From NCBI GenBank assembly GCA_019090615.1, contig JAHRVQ010000056.1, forward strand, positions 1-44,400: DNA of 44,400 nt, written 5' to 3'. Position 1 is the first letter of the stretch, and every line of letters starts with the position of its first letter. The stretch is from Pseudomonadales bacterium (lineage in GTDB: Bacteria > Pseudomonadota > Gammaproteobacteria > Pseudomonadales > Azotimanducaceae). Below are positions 7,879 to 16,973 of the stretch, one piece after another. Made by a program: the position numbers and the translations under genes. Under the pieces are notes generated by a model, which was given only the letters and a program-made list of their open reading frames with translations, was not told the DNA's origin and searched no databases.

Positions 7879-10662
7879 ATGAATATTTCAGTCCCTATAA
7901 TGGCCAAAATCAGGACCCTCCGCCCCTTTGTCGCTACGGTTGCTATGGTTTCTAGGGCTCCCAGGGTTATGGTTGCCATAGCTATGATTTCAATTGTTGG
8001 CTGTGGCAGCGGCTCTGGAGGCTCTTCTGCGGCGGACGAGAATAATAATCAGGGCGCTGACCCAGTGATTGTCGACTTCCCTATTTTTTTTATACGCCGC
8101 CCCTTCACTCCGACCAACATTAACGACGCCGAAGATGACGCTCAGGAAATCGTTATTGCGCCCGGTGTGCTGCCAACACCGCCCGCTATCACCCCACGCC
8201 GGCTCGATGTATTTGAGCCTGGTGCCCAGTTAATTTTTAAAGATCGAGCAATTTCTAGCGCCGCAGAACGTAATATTTCAGATCAGGCTTTTAGCACCGA
8301 TAGCAACGGCAACCGGCCAGTTTATGATGTTCGCGACCTAGAACCAGACTTTGATGGTAAACGGCTGGTTTTTTCTATGCGCGGGCCGTTTGACCCCGAT
8401 TCAGACGATCAACCAAGCTGGAATATCTGGCTCTATGATATAACCACAGAAACACTTGGCAGAGTGATAAGCTCTGATACCGTTGCCGAAGCTGGGCAGG
8501 ATCGCGACCCACATTTTTTACCCGACGGCAGCATTGTTTTCACCTCCGACCGCCAAAGGCGATCACGTGCCTTATTGTTAGATGAAGGTCGACCGCAATT
8601 CCCCGCCCTTGATGAAGATCGGCGCGAACAGGCTTCGGTACTGCATAAAATGAACGACAACGGTACCAATATAACGCAACTTTCATTTAACCAGAGCCAT
8701 GACCAGGATCCGCTGATATTAAGAGATGGCCGAATTGCATTTAACCGCTGGGACAACACCCCCGGTCGCGATGTTATTAGCCTATATCGTCTTAATCCCG
8801 ACGGTAGCCAACTGGAACATCTTTATGGCTATCATAGCCAGAACAGCGGCAGGGATGGTTCAGATATTCTGTTCCTGGAACCCCGCGAAATGACAGATGG
8901 TCAACTGTTGGTAATCGGTAAGAGTAGCCAACCGAACCAGATAGGCGGTGATTTACTTTTTTTAGATATAGATAATTTCGTCGAAATTGACCAGCCCACC
9001 AATGCAAACACCGGTTTGATATCAAACGGTCAAAGCTCACCATTATCAACCCTGGTAAGTCTTGATGGCCCATCCGCACGGGGTCGTTTTGCCTCTGCAT
9101 ATCCGTTGTATGACAATACCAATCGACTGCTAATCACCTGGTCTCAATGTCGGCTGATTGAACCGGCCGATACCGCAGAGGATAAAATAGTTCCCTGCAC
9201 TGCTGAGCGACTCAATGATACAGACAACCCAGCAATTGAAGCACCACCTTTATTTGGTCTGTGGATACTAAACCTGGACGATGATACCCAGCAGCCCATA
9301 ATCCCACCCACCGAGGGCGTTGCATTAACTGAAGCTGTTGTGATGTCACCCAGGCCCGCGCCATTTTTCCTTCAGCCCAACCCAGCAGATCCAATGACCC
9401 AGACGTTGATAAACGAAAATGCCGGTATCCTGCACATTAAGAGTATTTTTGATATAGATGGTAGCGATACCGCAGTACCTGACCTTACCACGCTTGCCAA
9501 TCCTTCAATCACCTCTTCAGCTGAACGCAGGCGCTTATTCTTGCGGATCATAAAACCCGTCTCTCTACCACCACGAGAAGTGGTCAATCTGCCCGGCACA
9601 GCCTTTGGTCGATCACAAAATCAGCTTATGCGAGAAATCATTGGTTACGCTAACATTCATCCAGACGGCTCTGTATACGTAAAGGTGCCCGCAAATATTG
9701 CCTTTAGCATCAGTATTCTTGATCCTGACGGACGTAGAATTTCACCACTACACCGAAATTGGCTACAACTGAAACCTGGAGAAACCCTGACCTGCCACGG
9801 CTGTCATACCACCGACAGCCAACAACCCCACGGCCGACGGGATGCCCAACCGGCAAGCATTAATACCGGCGGGCCATTTGCCGGACTAGCCGCGGATTTT
9901 CTGGTGAACCCAGGTCAAACGATGGCCGAAGCCTTTGCCAATTTTGGCGAATTACCTGCACCGAATTTTGATGTCGAATTTACAGATATCTGGACCAACC
10001 CCGCGAATCGAGCGATAGACCCTGAATTTGCATTTCGTTACCAGGATCTCAATACCGACATTCCGCTTCAGCCCAGTTGCGCAGACACCTGGCAAGCAAC
10101 ATGCCGCGCGACGATTCATTATGAACAACATATTCATCCACTCTGGTCAGTTGACCGGCGAGTGTTTGAGCAAGATGGCCTGACTCTTATAGCAGACCAA
10201 ACCTGTACTGCATGCCATAGCGATACCGACCAGCTTGGCCTGACCCAAATCCCAGCCGCACAGCTAGAGTTATCTGGCGCAACATCTTCAGATCAAAACG
10301 ATCATCTTATCAGTTATCGAGAATTACTCTTTAACGACGCCGAACAGGAGATTATCGATAATCAACTAGTGAACCGAATGATTCCCGTACTCGGCAATAA
10401 TGGCCAACCGCTGTTTGAGATGGATGCAGACGAAGAACTTATACTCGATATCGCGGGTAACCCTATTCCTATATTACAAACCGTAACGGTATCACCCAGC
10501 ATGTCTACTGCAGGCGCAAATTCCTCTAATGGATTTTTTAATCTGTTTGAGAATAATGGCTCTCACGCTGATTATCTGACAAAAGCGGAACTTCGACTAT
10601 TATCAGAATGGCTCGACATCGGCGCTCAATATTACAATGACCCTTTTAAGGTACCGCAATAG
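7879..10662 (+). CDS. PD40/hydrazine-synthase-alpha-like heme lipoprotein
   Basis: A 927-residue exported lipoprotein; the lipobox IVGC puts the lipidated Cys at 42, or at a shorter signal if an internal Met is used. The first half has WD40/PD40-like blades typical of TolB-type propellers (RLVFSMRGPFDPDSDD, DPHFLPDGSIVFTSDR, DPLILRDGRIAFNRWD). A later region, GRRISPLHRNWLQLKPGE followed by CHGCH (Cys639), matches the middle domain of hydrazine synthase alpha in layout. A second heme motif CTACH lies at 776-780, and soon after comes SGATSS, a partial match to the FMN-acceptor motif. Hydrazine synthesis itself is not implied, because the beta/gamma subunits are absent. Start chosen for aggaaacc before ATG. 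It shares 1 nt with the next gene (TAGTG). Confidence 0.75.
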   Translation: MNISVPIMAKIRTLRPFVATVAMVSRAPRVMVAIAMISIVGCGSGSGGSSAADENNNQGADPVIVDFPIFFIRRPFTPTNINDAEDDAQEIVIAPGVLPTPPAITPRRLDVFEPGAQLIFKDRAISSAAERNISDQAFSTDSNGNRPVYDVRDLEPDFDGKRLVFSMRGPFDPDSDDQPSWNIWLYDITTETLGRVISSDTVAEAGQDRDPHFLPDGSIVFTSDRQRRSRALLLDEGRPQFPALDEDRREQASVLHKMNDNGTNITQLSFNQSHDQDPLILRDGRIAFNRWDNTPGRDVISLYRLNPDGSQLEHLYGYHSQNSGRDGSDILFLEPREMTDGQLLVIGKSSQPNQIGGDLLFLDIDNFVEIDQPTNANTGLISNGQSSPLSTLVSLDGPSARGRFASAYPLYDNTNRLLITWSQCRLIEPADTAEDKIVPCTAERLNDTDNPAIEAPPLFGLWILNLDDDTQQPIIPPTEGVALTEAVVMSPRPAPFFLQPNPADPMTQTLINENAGILHIKSIFDIDGSDTAVPDLTTLANPSITSSAERRRLFLRIIKPVSLPPREVVNLPGTAFGRSQNQLMREIIGYANIHPDGSVYVKVPANIAFSISILDPDGRRISPLHRNWLQLKPGETLTCHGCHTTDSQQPHGRRDAQPASINTGGPFAGLAADFLVNPGQTMAEAFANFGELPAPNFDVEFTDIWTNPANRAIDPEFAFRYQDLNTDIPLQPSCADTWQATCRATIHYEQHIHPLWSVDRRVFEQDGLTLIADQTCTACHSDTDQLGLTQIPAAQLELSGATSSDQNDHLISYRELLFNDAEQEIIDNQLVNRMIPVLGNNGQPLFEMDADEELILDIAGNPIPILQTVTVSPSMSTAGANSSNGFFNLFENNGSHADYLTKAELRLLSEWLDIGAQYYNDPFKVPQ

Positions 10663-11450
10663 TGAATCGGCTTAAAAAACTCTATTGTAACTTGTGCCGT
10701 CGAGGCTGGCTAAATTTTTGCTGTATGGGGCTAGCGCTAATATCAGCGCTGATATCTAACACTACTATTGCCGAACCCCAAATTGCCACCATTGTCGAAC
10801 CCTTTATCGAATTACGCACCGGACCTGGCCGCGGTTACCCGATCTTTCATGTGGTCGAAAGGGGTAACAAAGTTGAAGTTATTAAACGGCGCACCGACTG
10901 GTTTAAAGTAAAAACGTTGGACCGCAAAGCTATTAGCGGCTGGAGCCATAGTTCACAAATTGCGAAAACCGTTGATGATAGCGAGACCTATTGGGCGCTG
11001 CAGGAGACGGATCAATTTGACCCAACCAATAAACGTTGGCGATGGTCGATTGCGGGTGGCGAGTTCGGACGCATCAACCTGGTGGCCACCTCCATCGCTT
11101 ATCAGTTGACAAAAAATCTTGCAGCGCAAATTCAGTTTTCACAAATTTTTGGCGACTTTTCTGATAGCCAAATGATTGTTGCCAGCATTCAGCATTCACC
11201 TTTTCCGCACTGGCGTATTTCACCTTATCTGCAACTTGGCACTGGACTGCTAAAAACAACACCGTTCTCTACCATCGTTCAGACTGAAGACACCACAGAT
11301 CAAACACTTAATGTGGGTATCGGCGCAAACTATTATTTATCCCGCCGATTTATTTCATTTATTGATTACCGTTACCACACTGTTTTAACCAGCCGCAATA
11401 ACCTTGAGGAACTTCACGAATGGAAAATTGGCATCAGCGTTTTTTTCTAG
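10662..11450 (+). CDS. SH3b-domain outer-membrane beta-barrel protein
   Basis: A 262-residue protein starting at GTG, with a signal peptide ending around TTIAEPQ. An SH3b-like domain (about 40-105) has the standard IELRTGPGRGYPIFHVV opening, VIKRRTDWFKVKT core and GWSHSSQI end. The rest alternates hydrophobic residues as expected for an 8-stranded barrel and ends in GISVFF, with a terminal Phe usable by the BAM machine. The SH3b part probably faces the periplasm and may bind peptidoglycan. The start overlaps the PD40 stop by 1 nt and the 3' end overlaps the next gene by 31 bp. Confidence 0.75.
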   Translation: MNRLKKLYCNLCRRGWLNFCCMGLALISALISNTTIAEPQIATIVEPFIELRTGPGRGYPIFHVVERGNKVEVIKRRTDWFKVKTLDRKAISGWSHSSQIAKTVDDSETYWALQETDQFDPTNKRWRWSIAGGEFGRINLVATSIAYQLTKNLAAQIQFSQIFGDFSDSQMIVASIQHSPFPHWRISPYLQLGTGLLKTTPFSTIVQTEDTTDQTLNVGIGANYYLSRRFISFIDYRYHTVLTSRNNLEELHEWKIGISVFF

Positions 11451-12103
11451 CCAGCTGCATTAATATTGTGACTGCCAGCCTGTGCTTTTGGTTACCCGCA
11501 GCCCATGCCCAGCGTATAGAACCAGAGGACCCTCTGACAGGTAATCAGGAGATCAAGTTAGTGCCAAAGCAGGAGCGCCGCAAAATTAACATAGCGGATA
11601 TTGATAATGAAAACTTTGAAATTGGTCTGGCGGCAGGCCTGCTATCTGTTGAAGACTTTGAAACCAATGTACTGCTGGTAGCCACCCTCACCTACCATGT
11701 CACTGAGGATTTTTTTGTTGAAGCCCGTTTTGGCCAGTCAGAACTCGGCAAGACCAGTTTTGACAAGTTATCCGGTGGTGCCAAACTTTTATCCAGCGAT
11801 GACCAGGATCTACTATTTTATGACCTTTCCATAGGGCTCAACATCTTCCCGGGAGAAGCCTTTATTCTTGATCGCTGGGCCGTTAATTCTAGCTTCTATT
11901 TTATCGCTGGCATTGGTTCAACCGATTTTGCGGGTAATCAGGAATTCACTATCAATGGCGGCATTGGTTATCGAATTTTGGCCAATGATTTTCTTTCGCT
12001 AAATTTTCATGTGCGGGATCATATTTTTGAAACGGAAATTACCGGCGATAAAAAAAACACCCACAACTTTGAAGTTAGCGCTGGACTGTCGATTTTTTTC
12101 TAG
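11420..12103 (+). CDS. Outer-membrane beta-barrel protein
   Basis: 227 residues with signal peptide (cleavage after AAHA), a short spacer, then an OmpA/OmpW-sized barrel with repeated aromatic-girdle strands (LTYHVTEDFFVEARFGQ, NGGIGYRILANDFLSLNFHV) and a terminal SIFF. The N-terminal segment EPEDPLTGNQEIKLVPKQERR is charged and may be a periplasmic linker. It is similar in size and end motif to the barrel part of the preceding SH3b protein, so the two may be paralogues. No enzymatic motif is seen. Confidence 0.75.
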   Translation: MENWHQRFFLASCINIVTASLCFWLPAAHAQRIEPEDPLTGNQEIKLVPKQERRKINIADIDNENFEIGLAAGLLSVEDFETNVLLVATLTYHVTEDFFVEARFGQSELGKTSFDKLSGGAKLLSSDDQDLLFYDLSIGLNIFPGEAFILDRWAVNSSFYFIAGIGSTDFAGNQEFTINGGIGYRILANDFLSLNFHVRDHIFETEITGDKKNTHNFEVSAGLSIFF

Positions 12104-12213
12104 GCCAATTTTTATAATGGGACCAGTTGCTTAGGTTCATTTACACTAATGGCGCATTTAGTCCCTGCGCAAAAATTTGCCTACAGGTTAATAGCACTCA
12201 CCAGGTTAGCAAT

Positions 12214-12432
12214 ATGAAATACCTATTTTTGATCTTTTCTTTTTTCAGCCTTACCAGCTGCATGTCTATTGAACCCTGGGTAAGCCCCTATGAGCGCGAC
12301 GCACTGGCAGACCCAATCATGACCTTCTCACGCACGCCAGTGGATGGCGCCTATATGAACCATGTACGCCAATCTCGAGAAGGCGCACGCGGTGCAGAAG
12401 GAAATACCGGAGGCGGCTGTGGTTGCAACTAA
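12214..12432 (+). CDS. DUF4266 small lipoprotein with GGGCGCN tail
   Basis: A 72-residue lipoprotein: MKYLFLIFSFFSLTSC gives lipobox LTSC, then SIEPWVSPYERDALADPIM, the DUF4266 hallmark, and a C-terminal GGGCGCN. The start at 12214 is preferred over the longer frame from 12127 because it begins exactly at the signal peptide after caggttagcaat. DUF4266 genes are usually followed by DUF3570, as here. The two C-terminal Cys could bind metal, form a disulfide or be acted on by a thioredoxin; the role is unknown. The GGAGG that encodes part of the Gly run also serves as the ribosome site of the next gene. Confidence 0.8.
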   Translation: MKYLFLIFSFFSLTSCMSIEPWVSPYERDALADPIMTFSRTPVDGAYMNHVRQSREGARGAEGNTGGGCGCN

Positions 12433-13600
12433 GCCGATAAAAAACCAGCCCGCAATCCATACACTGGCATCAAAAGTTGTATTAACACTAGTTTTTATTC
12501 TCATGATACTGGCCGAACCAGGCCTTGCCAAAGTATTGCCAGAGGATCGTGTGGATGTGCTCTACCATTCCTACTCTGGTGGTGGCATCACCATCAATGG
12601 CCCCTCTATCCTGGTGCGCAAAGCTTATAAGGATAAAATTTCTATCTGGGGTAACTACTACGCCGATATGATTTCCGGCGCCTCGATTGATGTACAGGCT
12701 AACGCCTCAAAATACACTGAGACCCGCACTGAATTCAGCCTGGGCGCAGACTACCTGGTTGATCGTACGCTACTCGGCATTGGTTTCACCCGCAGCACAG
12801 AAGATGACTACGATGCAAATACCATTAACGCCAGTGTCAGCCAGGATTTTTTTGGCGACCTGACTACCCTTTCTTTCGGTTATGCCTATGGCGACGACGA
12901 GGTACGCCGCAATGGTGATGATGAATTTTCAGACCAGGCAACTCATCAGTCTTATCATATAGAAATATCCCAGATACTCTCTAAAAATTGGGTTTTTAAC
13001 CTGAGTTATGAAGCAATCGCCGATGAGGGTTTCCTTAACAATCCCTATCGATCCATAAGATTTCTTGACGACAGTGTAGCCCAGGGGTTTAGTTATCAAA
13101 CTGAAATTTATCCCCGTACACGCACCAGTGATGCGGTAGCTGCCCGCACAATGTATTACCTGCCATATCGGGCCGCATTACGGGGCGAATATCGTAACTA
13201 CAGTGATTCCTGGGGCATAAAAGCGCAAAATATTGAAATTTCCTATACTCATCCCTGGCGCGAACGTTGGGTTTTTGATTTTAATTTTCGAATTTACGAC
13301 CAGACTAGCGCAGATTTTTATGCGGATATTTTTCCTTTTCAGAATGCCCAGAATTTTCTTGCGCGGGATAAAGAACTGGCCTCCTATGACAATATAAGTG
13401 TTGGCCTCGGCATCAGTTATCAGTTTAACAAACAGCCATTTCTAATTTTCAGTAGCGGCACCATCAACCTGAACATTGACTACCTACAATTTCAATACGA
13501 GGATTTCAGTAATGTCCTAAAAGGCCAGGCGCTCGGCTCTGAACCCCTTTACGAACTTGATGTTGTGGTTACCCGAGCATTTATATCGCTGTTTTTCTAG
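12419..13600 (+). CDS. DUF3570 outer-membrane beta-barrel protein
   Basis: About 393 residues. I choose GTG 12419 because ggaggcggct places a strong GGAGG 5 nt before it and gives a normal signal peptide (VVLTLVFILMILAEPGLA); the frame is open back to ATG 12362. The DUF3570 signature is clear: VDVLYHSYSGGGITINGPSI at the mature N terminus, then long alternating strands and a final ISLFF. Just after an early strand, residues 83-89 read DMISGAS, matching the D-x-x-[ST]-G-A-[ST] acceptor motif that ApbE flavinylates; Ser89 would be the acceptor. The gene overlaps DUF4266 by 14 nt and ends the plus operon. Function is unknown. Covalent FMN on the barrel is inference. Confidence 0.8.
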   Translation: MVATKPIKNQPAIHTLASKVVLTLVFILMILAEPGLAKVLPEDRVDVLYHSYSGGGITINGPSILVRKAYKDKISIWGNYYADMISGASIDVQANASKYTETRTEFSLGADYLVDRTLLGIGFTRSTEDDYDANTINASVSQDFFGDLTTLSFGYAYGDDEVRRNGDDEFSDQATHQSYHIEISQILSKNWVFNLSYEAIADEGFLNNPYRSIRFLDDSVAQGFSYQTEIYPRTRTSDAVAARTMYYLPYRAALRGEYRNYSDSWGIKAQNIEISYTHPWRERWVFDFNFRIYDQTSADFYADIFPFQNAQNFLARDKELASYDNISVGLGISYQFNKQPFLIFSSGTINLNIDYLQFQYEDFSNVLKGQALGSEPLYELDVVVTRAFISLFF

Positions 13601-13645
13601 TGTTAGAAATACTTGTACGACTTTATTCTGGCCAACGTTAACAAA

Positions 13646-13661
13646 GCATTCCTACTAATGC
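13646..13661. terminator. Weak hairpin between convergent genes
   Basis: gcatt and aatgc form a 5-bp stem with a 6-nt loop between the converging DUF3570 and kinase genes. On the minus strand it is followed by tttgtt. Too short to be certain. Confidence 0.25.
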
Positions 13662-13692
13662 GTGCTTAATAGAGCTGCCTTAATAAAGCTAT

Positions 13693-15435
13693 TTAATAAA
13701 GTAAGGAAACACAAAGTGCTACCAACAATAGGGCGGACGTGATTTGCCAGAACAGCAGCGGGTTTTTATCCATCAAAGCAGCGTTATATTGCTGCTTATA
13801 TTTTTTATTGGGCACCTTCAGTTCATGCAGAAACTCTGCCACCTCATCATATCGTCTGCCTGGATCATAACGTAGGCCCTTCTTTAGCGCGCCATCAATC
13901 CAGATTGGTACTAACGGATTAAGCTCAAAACTCGGGATATATTTTGTCCGCAAATAGGCCTGTGAAGAACGGCATTGACCCAACTTACCTTCGAAAGGCT
14001 CCTGCCCTGTCAACATTTCAAACACGATCACTGCCAACGAGAATATTTCGGACTGGACGCTACTTTTTGCACTGATTACCACCTCTGGTGCTGAATAGCT
14101 GGCGGTGCCCAAAATACCCTGATGATCAATCGGCGTATCTATTTCAGCTATACCCTGAATAAAACAGGAACCAAAATCAATAATAACAATTTCACCATTG
14201 TTATCGATCATAATATTGCCAGGTTTTAAATCCTGATGTAAAGTTTCGCGACGATGAAAGGCTCTGATACCCTTGGCAATCTGCTCAACCATATAGATTA
14301 CATCCTGAACAGCGGGTTTTGGGTTTTCCTTAATCCATTGCGCTAAAGTAATGCCTTCAACATATTCGGTAATATAATATAAACAGGTTTTTGTACGCAG
14401 ACCGGCAACCACTTTAACCACATGGGGGTTATTTATTCGACTACCAATCCAGCTCTCCTGCACAAAACGTTCGATATAACCTAAATCATCATCAAAGTTG
14501 ACCGAAGGCGTTTTCATACAAAAAACTTCATCAGTTGCTACATCCCTGACCACATATATCTGGCTACGGTTACTGGCATGCAGTTCCTTTTCTATTCTGA
14601 ACCCATCCAGTATCATACCAATACTAAGCGGAGGTGGAAAAGGTAGCTGACCTAACTTACGGCTGACATCACCTAGCGTTTCGGTTGGTAAGCTATCTAT
14701 GCGCAATATCTGACAGCTCAAATTATCCCTGCTACCATTTTCAAGTGCGGAAGTAATCAGTGCCTGACAGCCGCACTCAAATTCATCAGCTTCATTCTCA
14801 GCAATCAGTTCCTGCAGACCTGCCAACAAGGCCTTATCATCCAGAAAATCGTGAACACCATCACTACTTAATAGAAAAATATCACCCACTTCAATATCAA
14901 CATTACGACAGTCAACATCAAGACTCACATCAAGGCCCATCGCCCGCGCCAGATAGGATTGCTCACTACTTATCACCATCGTATGGTCCCGCGTCAGCTG
15001 CTCAAGTTCACCCTGGCGTAAACGATAAATACGCGTATCACCAACATGAAAAATATAGCCAATATGAGATTTGAAAATTATGCAGCTAAAAGTACTGACA
15101 TAACCTTTTTTGGCATCTTTATAAAGCCGACCCTGGCCCACTAGCCAACGATTAAGCGCAGACAGCACCTGCGTAGTAGATTTTTTTACGCTCCAGGAGT
15201 CTGGCGTGGAATAATAATCTGATAAAAAATTGTGGACGCAGGTTTCACTGGCTTCTTTACCGGCTTCAGCTGCACTAACACCATCAGCAATGACAGCGAC
15301 CGCGCCCTTATTGGCCATCTGTGAACCTTTGGGTATACGGATGCCAATGGCATCTTCATTTTCATCTTTCACCCCCGCCACGGTACGCTGACCAACGGTA
15401 AATAGTAATTCTCCAGGCGGGTGAACATCACTCAT
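13693..15435 (-). CDS. PP2C phosphatase / Ser-Thr kinase fusion protein
   Basis: About 580 residues. Residues 1-235 are a PP2C/SpoIIE-type phosphatase with ADGVSAAEAG, HVGDTRIYR, LLSSDGVHD and SRDNLSCQI. Residues about 265-525 are a Hanks-type kinase with CMKTP as the ATP-lysine, HQDLKPGN as catalytic loop (His-Gln-Asp instead of His-Arg-Asp) and IIDFGS. One C-terminal membrane helix follows (WQITSALLLVALCVSLLY). The start MSDVHPPG has gaagg 8 nt before it; the frame is open to 15489. It sits 71 bp downstream of a NarK-type transporter. In pseudomonads the same bifunctional kinase gene accompanies assimilatory nitrate genes, so a role in nitrate uptake or assimilation is likely. Confidence 0.9.
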   Translation of the reverse strand: MSDVHPPGELLFTVGQRTVAGVKDENEDAIGIRIPKGSQMANKGAVAVIADGVSAAEAGKEASETCVHNFLSDYYSTPDSWSVKKSTTQVLSALNRWLVGQGRLYKDAKKGYVSTFSCIIFKSHIGYIFHVGDTRIYRLRQGELEQLTRDHTMVISSEQSYLARAMGLDVSLDVDCRNVDIEVGDIFLLSSDGVHDFLDDKALLAGLQELIAENEADEFECGCQALITSALENGSRDNLSCQILRIDSLPTETLGDVSRKLGQLPFPPPLSIGMILDGFRIEKELHASNRSQIYVVRDVATDEVFCMKTPSVNFDDDLGYIERFVQESWIGSRINNPHVVKVVAGLRTKTCLYYITEYVEGITLAQWIKENPKPAVQDVIYMVEQIAKGIRAFHRRETLHQDLKPGNIMIDNNGEIVIIDFGSCFIQGIAEIDTPIDHQGILGTASYSAPEVVISAKSSVQSEIFSLAVIVFEMLTGQEPFEGKLGQCRSSQAYLRTKYIPSFELNPLVPIWIDGALKKGLRYDPGRRYDEVAEFLHELKVPNKKYKQQYNAALMDKNPLLFWQITSALLLVALCVSLLY

Positions 15436-15506
15436 AAGATTGGCCTTCGTAATCCTTAATTTGTCTCTGCTAGCCTGGGCGCATAGCATCGTACACCTGG
15501 GTCTAC

Positions 15507-16973
15507 TCAGTGCACATCGATCATCTGTACTGTACCATCAGGCAGCACTTCTGCCATAGCGCCCTTCGGTTCATCGAGAAACAGCGTGGCAATTGCCGCA
15601 ACAGCGATCCCAACAGCAATACTCAGAAAGAATGTCGATGATGATACAAAAGAGAAAATAGTCAGGAATAATACTGCGCCTATATTGCCGTAGGCACCCA
15701 CCATACCAGCTATCTGCCCAGTCAGCCGTCGTTTTACTAACGGCACAATCGCAAACACACCGCCTGCAGCTGAACCCAGGAAAAATGAACAGATCATCAT
15801 CACCGCAACCGCTAGCGGTATAGGCCAGTCTGCGTTTATCTGGGACATCGCACAAAAACCGACCGCAGCACCGGCCAGTAAAATACCCAAAGATTTCTTA
15901 CGCCCATATTTGTCGCTAATCCAGCCACCTGAGGGGCACGAAACAACATCGGTCGCAGCAAAACAGGCACCAAAAATACCAGCTAAGGACACTGGCACAA
16001 GAAAAGTCTGTAGAAAAAATAACGGCAACATGGATACCACTGCCAGCTCCGCACCAAAAGTTACCGCATAAGCCAGGCTGAGTACAGCCACCTGTTTAAA
16101 GTTATATTGTAAAATTTCGTCAACCGGCGTTACGAATATTTCTTTATTTACGTTATAAATTTGCCGCGTTTGAAACACATAAATCGCCCCCAGTACAGCA
16201 TAAATAATATTCGCCGTTAAAGCCGATATCAGCGCCAGCCCTGCTACTTTCCAGGTTAAAACAGCCAATGCCGCATACATGGGTATATTCAACAATAGAT
16301 AAAAGTAAAAATCCCGTTTACTGGTCACCTCAAGTCCACCTGATTTATTCGGTTTAAAGTAGGTAGAGCCTATCGGGGTATCCGTGACAGAGACATAGTA
16401 TATAAACGCATATACCAGTGCGATAACGCCGGTAATCGCGGTCGCATATCGCCATCCGTCATCACCGCCAAACATAACTGCCAGGGTAGGCAGGCTCACT
16501 GCCGCCACCGCCGAACCCACATTGCCCATACCTTTATAGATACCCTCTGCCAGTCCAAGCCGTTCGGCAGGATACCATTCACTAATCATTCTGATCCCAA
16601 TAACGAACCCTGCACCAACAAACCCCATAAGGAATCGTGCCAGCGCTAAAACCTCAAAAGTTTGTGCTGCGGCAAAGAAAAAACATAACAACGAAGTCAT
16701 CAACAACATTGCGGAATAGGTTTTACGTGGACCATAGACATCCACTAACATACCTGTGACGATCCGCGCCGGTATCGTTAAAGCCACATTGAGTATCAGC
16801 AGCGTTTTGATTTCTTGATCAGTCAATCCCAGCGATTGCTGAATCGCAAGTAATAGCGGCGCGTGACTAAACCACACCAGAAAAGTGACGAAAAAAGCAA
16901 ACCAGGTCATATGTAATATCTTTGACCTGCCAGTAAATGAGAGAAAATTCTCCCTGACACTAGAACTGCCCAA
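15507..16973 (-). CDS. narK: Nitrate/nitrite transporter, NNP family of MFS
   Basis: A 488-residue inner-membrane protein with about 12 helices. Family signatures are HMTWFAFFVTFLVWFSHAPL in helix 1, GPRKTY after helix 2, and the nitrate-signature helix FVGAGFVIGIRMISEWYP followed by AEGIYKGMGNVGSA. It imports nitrate or exchanges nitrate and nitrite. The only reasonable start is TTG at 16973, with ggag 7 nt upstream; the next Met lies inside helix 1. It is first in a two-gene unit with the kinase/phosphatase. Nitrate and nitrite reductase genes are not in the window, so direction and pathway (assimilatory or respiratory) rest on the kinase partner. Confidence 0.88.
   Translation of the reverse strand: MGSSSVRENFLSFTGRSKILHMTWFAFFVTFLVWFSHAPLLLAIQQSLGLTDQEIKTLLILNVALTIPARIVTGMLVDVYGPRKTYSAMLLMTSLLCFFFAAAQTFEVLALARFLMGFVGAGFVIGIRMISEWYPAERLGLAEGIYKGMGNVGSAVAAVSLPTLAVMFGGDDGWRYATAITGVIALVYAFIYYVSVTDTPIGSTYFKPNKSGGLEVTSKRDFYFYLLLNIPMYAALAVLTWKVAGLALISALTANIIYAVLGAIYVFQTRQIYNVNKEIFVTPVDEILQYNFKQVAVLSLAYAVTFGAELAVVSMLPLFFLQTFLVPVSLAGIFGACFAATDVVSCPSGGWISDKYGRKKSLGILLAGAAVGFCAMSQINADWPIPLAVAVMMICSFFLGSAAGGVFAIVPLVKRRLTGQIAGMVGAYGNIGAVLFLTIFSFVSSSTFFLSIAVGIAVAAIATLFLDEPKGAMAEVLPDGTVQMIDVH

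Noticed and set aside
7879-10662. Hydrazine synthase (anammox) reading of the PD40 heme protein
   Set aside because: Only the alpha-like layout is seen; beta/gamma subunits and other anammox genes are absent and the organism looks gammaproteobacterial.
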